Made by a program: the position numbers and the translations under genes
Assembly (NCBI RefSeq): GCF_050113715.1
Contig: NZ_JBNJQR010000005.1
Span: 124,001-188,000, forward strand
Direction: 5' to 3'
Length of the DNA: 64,000 nt
DNA from: Brevibacillus_H ginsengisoli
GTDB lineage: Bacteria > Bacillota > Bacilli > Brevibacillales > Brevibacillaceae
The notes under the pieces: generated by a model
Database searches by the model: none
What the model saw: the letters and a program-made list of their open reading frames with translations, nothing else
What the model was told of the DNA's origin: nothing
Part shown: positions 61,144 to 64,000 of the stretch, piece by piece
Layout of the letters: each line of letters starts with the position of its first letter
How positions within the stretch are numbered: position 1 is the first letter of the stretch

Positions 61144-62103
61144 GTGACGGTGAAGAGAGAACCTATCTTCTTTTCTCCAGTATTTCAAGAGCGTATCTGG
61201 GGGGGGACTGCGCTTTATGACTGCTTTGGTTACACAATCCCATCCGACCGAACAGGAGAATGTTGGGCAATTTCGGCCCATCCGAATGGTCAAAGTGTTG
61301 TGCGTGAAGGTAAGTACCAGGGAGTGACACTTGGAGAGCTGTGGAGCCAGCATCATGAGTTGTTCGGTAAGGCCAAGGGAGAGGTATTTCCCTTGTTAAC
61401 CAAGATTTTGGATGCCAATACCGACTTGTCCGTACAGGTGCATCCGGCTGATGAATACGCGAAGTTGAACGAAAACGGTGAGCTAGGCAAAACAGAGTGC
61501 TGGTATATTATTGATTGCAAGGAAGGTGCCGAGTTAATCTACGGACATACGGCAAATTCCAAGGAACAGTTTGAGCGAATGATTGAGCAGGGAGAATGGA
61601 ATCAGCTTCTGCGAAAAGTATCCATTAAGCCGGGTGATTTCTTCTTCGTTCCTAGTGGTACGATTCATGCATTGGGCGCAGGTACTCTTGTATTGGAAAC
61701 GCAGCAAAGCTCTGATACCACTTATCGCGTGTTTGACTATGACCGAATCGATGACAAGGGGAACAAGCGGGAGTTGCACCTCCAAAAAGCATTAGATGTC
61801 ACGACGATCCCTCATACCGACCCCATAACCGAACCTCAAACCGTTCAACTGTCCGGGCTCTGCATGACAACCTATGTCCACAGCGAGTATTTTACAGTTC
61901 AAAAATGGCAACTGGATGGCGAGGCCACCGTAGGGCAGGATCAAGATTATCTGTTAGCCAGCGTCCTTGATGGAGCGGGACAAATTACCGTGGAGGGTAT
62001 TTCCTATCCAATAAAGAAGGGGGAGCATTTTCTCCTGCCGCATGGTGTAGGTGCGATTCTTTTGCAAGGAACAGCTGAGCTCATCGTTTCTTATGTTGAA
62101 TAG
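61144..62103 (+). CDS. manA: Mannose-6-phosphate isomerase, class I
   Basis: 319 residues with the class I signature: LSVQVHPADEYA (metal-binding Gln/His), GKTECWYIID (metal-binding Glu) and VPSGTIHALGAGTLVLETQQ (metal-binding His and substrate loop). The size matches the short Bacillus-type enzymes. It converts mannose-6-phosphate and fructose-6-phosphate with zinc, in the cytoplasm. The start is GTG with GAGAGGAA upstream; a second GTG lies two codons later. It is a single gene with its own terminator and no PTS genes next to it. Confidence 0.93.
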   Translation: MTVKREPIFFSPVFQERIWGGTALYDCFGYTIPSDRTGECWAISAHPNGQSVVREGKYQGVTLGELWSQHHELFGKAKGEVFPLLTKILDANTDLSVQVHPADEYAKLNENGELGKTECWYIIDCKEGAELIYGHTANSKEQFERMIEQGEWNQLLRKVSIKPGDFFFVPSGTIHALGAGTLVLETQQSSDTTYRVFDYDRIDDKGNKRELHLQKALDVTTIPHTDPITEPQTVQLSGLCMTTYVHSEYFTVQKWQLDGEATVGQDQDYLLASVLDGAGQITVEGISYPIKKGEHFLLPHGVGAILLQGTAELIVSYVE

Positions 62104-62151
62104 AACGGAATGGAAATGAACAAGATTAAATCGAATCGAGAGCGATCACTC

Positions 62152-62177
62152 AAGTCACCAAAGTTGGTGGCTTTTTT
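62152..62177 (+). terminator. Intrinsic terminator after manA
   Basis: AAGTCACCA and TGGTGGCTTTTTT form a 9-bp stem with a wobble and a 4-base loop, followed by T. Confidence 0.8.
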
Positions 62178-62258
62178 ATTTGTGTTGACTTTTGATAAGT
62201 TACTGACAAAATAAAAGCATAAAGCATTTATAATGAAAACTGGTGGAGTGTGATATCC

Positions 62259-63281
62259 ATGAAGATAAAACTTAGTGCATTAGACCAATCACCAATTCCA
62301 GAGGGAAGTACGGCAGCTGTGGCTTTAGCGCAAACAGCTCGGCTGGCCCAGGAGTTGGAGAAGCTGGGCTATCAACGATTCTGGGTATCGGAACATCATT
62401 TCACTTATAGTTTGGCGGGTTCAAGCCCAGAAGTGCTTATCGCTCATCTAGGAGCCAAAACCGAGCGAATTCGCATTGGTTCAGGCGGTGTCATGCTGCC
62501 GCATTACAGTGCGTTTAAGGTAGCGGAGAATTTTCGCCTGTTGGAGGCTCTTTATCCGAATCGAATCGATCTGGGCGTGGGCAGAGCGCCAGGTGGCATG
62601 CCAATTGCTTCGAGAGCCTTGCAAGAGGGCAAAATCTCAGGGGTTGATCAGTATCCGGAGCAATTGAATGACCTGATTGCGTACATTCATGATGAGTTGC
62701 CAGAGAATCATCCGTTTGCTGGTTTGCAAGCAACGCCGATTATTCCAACAATACCGGAGATCTGGCTGTTAGGTTCTAGCGGAGAGAGTGCCAAGTTAGC
62801 GGCAGAAAGAGGTGCGGCTTTTGCTTTTGCCCACTTCATTAATGGGCAGGGCACTGGAACGGAAGCTATGCAGTGGTATCAACGTTATTTCAAACCCACC
62901 AGAGTCGGAGATCAACCGAAGTCCATGGTAGCAATTTTTGTGGTATGCGCAGAGACAGAGGAAGAAGCGAACAAGCTGGCATCCAGTCTTGATCTCTCGA
63001 TTTTATTGATCGAAAAGGGAACAAGCAACCGTACAGGAGTCCCATCCGTAGAGCGAGCTTTGGCTTATCCGTATTCAGAATATGATCGCTATCGGATGGA
63101 GGATAATCGCAATCGAATGATCGTAGGAACACCGGAGCAAGTGAAGCAAAAAATCCTGCGGATGAGCGAGGAATACAACACCCATGAGTTTATGATCGTG
63201 TCCATCATCCATGATTTTGAGGCCAAATTAAAATCGTATCGGCTTTTGGCGGACGCGTTTGGACTTACGGCCTCATTCTGA
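62259..63281 (+). CDS. LLM-class flavin-dependent oxidoreductase (luciferase-like)
   Basis: 340 residues. The luciferase-like fold begins KLSALDQSPIPEGSTAAVAL and continues with RFWVSEHHFTYSLAGSSPEV, IRIGSGGVMLPHYSAFKVAE and RIDLGVGRAPGG, the hallmark sequences of the bacterial-luciferase-like group with FMN. It probably oxidises an unknown substrate with reduced flavin. GGTGGAG 10 bp upstream favours the ATG at 62259; a GTG at 62250 is almost on the ribosome site. It stands alone between terminators and the hydrolase gene. Confidence 0.9.
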   Translation: MKIKLSALDQSPIPEGSTAAVALAQTARLAQELEKLGYQRFWVSEHHFTYSLAGSSPEVLIAHLGAKTERIRIGSGGVMLPHYSAFKVAENFRLLEALYPNRIDLGVGRAPGGMPIASRALQEGKISGVDQYPEQLNDLIAYIHDELPENHPFAGLQATPIIPTIPEIWLLGSSGESAKLAAERGAAFAFAHFINGQGTGTEAMQWYQRYFKPTRVGDQPKSMVAIFVVCAETEEEANKLASSLDLSILLIEKGTSNRTGVPSVERALAYPYSEYDRYRMEDNRNRMIVGTPEQVKQKILRMSEEYNTHEFMIVSIIHDFEAKLKSYRLLADAFGLTASF

Positions 63282-63432
63282 TTCGTCCAACTATGGCTTA
63301 GGAGTCGCTTAGTTCTCTTACTTAAAAAGGATAAAATCCAAATAAAGGTAAAAAACCAATCAGTTAGAATAGAATAATAGAAACGAAGCGCTTCGCAGTG
63401 TTTCCAATAGATAAGTAGAGGGGTGCAATCAC

Positions 63433-64000
63433 TTGTCACAGAAAACGGTGAAGAAGACTGTTCAAACCAATCGTCTGGTAACGTCGTTTTTTGAAGCAGG
63501 GGATCGGAATAATCCGCCTGTTTTGTTGGTTCACGGGAATGTATCTTCTAATCTTTTTTGGGATGAGGCATTGGAGCAATTATCGGATGGGTATTGGGTC
63601 ATCGCCCCTGATTTGAGAGGGTATGGAGAATCCGAAGCGAAGCCAATTGATGCCACGCGTGGTGTGCGCGATTGGTCAGATGATCTTCATGCGCTTGTGA
63701 CTTGCTTGCAAATCGATGTACCCATTCACATCATCGGATGGTCACTAGGCGGGGGAGTAGTGATGCAATACGCGATTGATTATCCTGAATCGGTTGCCTC
63801 GTTGATCCTGTTAAATCCGGTCTCTCCCTACGGATATGGCGGGACGAAGGATGAGGTGGGAACCCCTTGCTATGACAACTTTGCTGGATCTGGTGCAGGT
63901 GCGACGAATCCGGAATTTGTTGAACGGTTGCGCCAAGGCGATCGATCGGATGAGGCTCCGAGTAGTCCACGTAATATTATGAATCAATTTTATTTTAAAC
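63433..64000 (+). CDS. Alpha/beta hydrolase, N-terminal part (runs off the window end)
   Basis: The frame is open from a TTG at 63433 (AGAGGGG 9 bp upstream) to the end of the window, giving 189 residues. It contains the oxyanion motif VLLVHGNVSSNLFWDEA, PDLRGYGESEAKP and the nucleophile elbow IIGWSLGGGVVMQYA, standard for proline-iminopeptidase/haloperoxidase-type hydrolases. The substrate is unknown. The intergenic region before it contains the palindrome GAAGCGCTTC at 63396, a possible operator. Confidence 0.85.
   Translation, partial: MSQKTVKKTVQTNRLVTSFFEAGDRNNPPVLLVHGNVSSNLFWDEALEQLSDGYWVIAPDLRGYGESEAKPIDATRGVRDWSDDLHALVTCLQIDVPIHIIGWSLGGGVVMQYAIDYPESVASLILLNPVSPYGYGGTKDEVGTPCYDNFAGSGAGATNPEFVERLRQGDRSDEAPSSPRNIMNQFYFK

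Noticed and set aside
62229..62234. TATAAT before the LLM oxidoreductase gene as a promoter
   Set aside because: No -35 box occurs at a suitable distance and the expected start would fall on the ribosome site.

Overview
The window reads as chromosomal DNA of a spore-forming, S-layer-bearing Bacillales bacterium. Brevibacillus or a close relative in the Paenibacillaceae is the best guess. The grounds are a complete spore germinant-receptor operon, a giant exported protein ending in SLH modules, strong GGAGG-type ribosome sites, frequent TTG/GTG starts and mid-range GC. The genus is inferred from gene content, not from a marker gene. I see no rRNA, tRNA, CRISPR array, prophage or transposase gene.

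Layout. 1-9.8 kb: the end of a DMT-family transporter, two small membrane proteins, a 1500-residue pseudokinase/ATPase/GAF/LuxR regulator, a TetR-DJ-1/PfpI pair lying between two 78/80-identical hairpin repeats, a probable b-type cytochrome with a 45-residue partner, and an NmrA-like reductase with a membrane protein. 9.8-14 kb: MarR, an alpha/beta hydrolase, an XRE/MmyB-type regulator, and a TetR with an HXXEE membrane protein. 14-18.4 kb: a hybrid sensor kinase and a SARP-type response regulator. 18.5-21.8 kb: a SWIM/SNF2 helicase. 22.3-32.7 kb: two exported multidomain proteins, one a 2444-residue SLH-anchored giant. 32.9-39.3 kb: an ABC importer operon with a cytoplasmic phosphodiesterase-type enzyme, a DeoR regulator and a HAD phosphatase, probably for an organophosphate or phosphonate. 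39.3-49.3 kb: a paired SMR exporter, two LysR/MFS divergons (one followed by small detoxification enzymes), a chemoreceptor and an M29 aminopeptidase. 49.7-53.8 kb: the germinant receptor (A, B, C and small D subunits). 53.8-57.4 kb: DNA-3-methyladenine glycosylase I, then a MarR-HlyD-ABC2 export operon. 57.5-64 kb: a small membrane protein, a MutS2-like ATPase without Smr domain behind a long structured leader, a GNAT enzyme, mannose-6-phosphate isomerase, an LLM oxidoreductase and the start of an alpha/beta hydrolase.

How parts may work together. The hybrid kinase gene and the giant SLH gene share an unusual promoter layout: two heptamers (TTGTGAG or TGGTGAG) exactly 11 bp apart, ending 10 bp before the -10 hexamer. 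This is the geometry known for SARP regulators, and a SARP gene lies beside the kinase. The MarR-HlyD operon carries one good 17-bp dyad at the marR promoter and three tandem dyads 31 bp apart before hlyD.

Most worth following up: (a) the mutS2-like leader, with promoter, 7-codon ORF, 28-residue ORF inside a 13-bp inverted repeat, and two terminators just before the gene; (b) a dispersed, noncoding, about 200-225 bp repeat with 15-16 bp terminal inverted repeats showing compensatory changes between copies; (c) the SARP-type promoter pair; (d) the tandem MarR operator array. All functional proposals come from reading the sequence and family knowledge; no database search was run.
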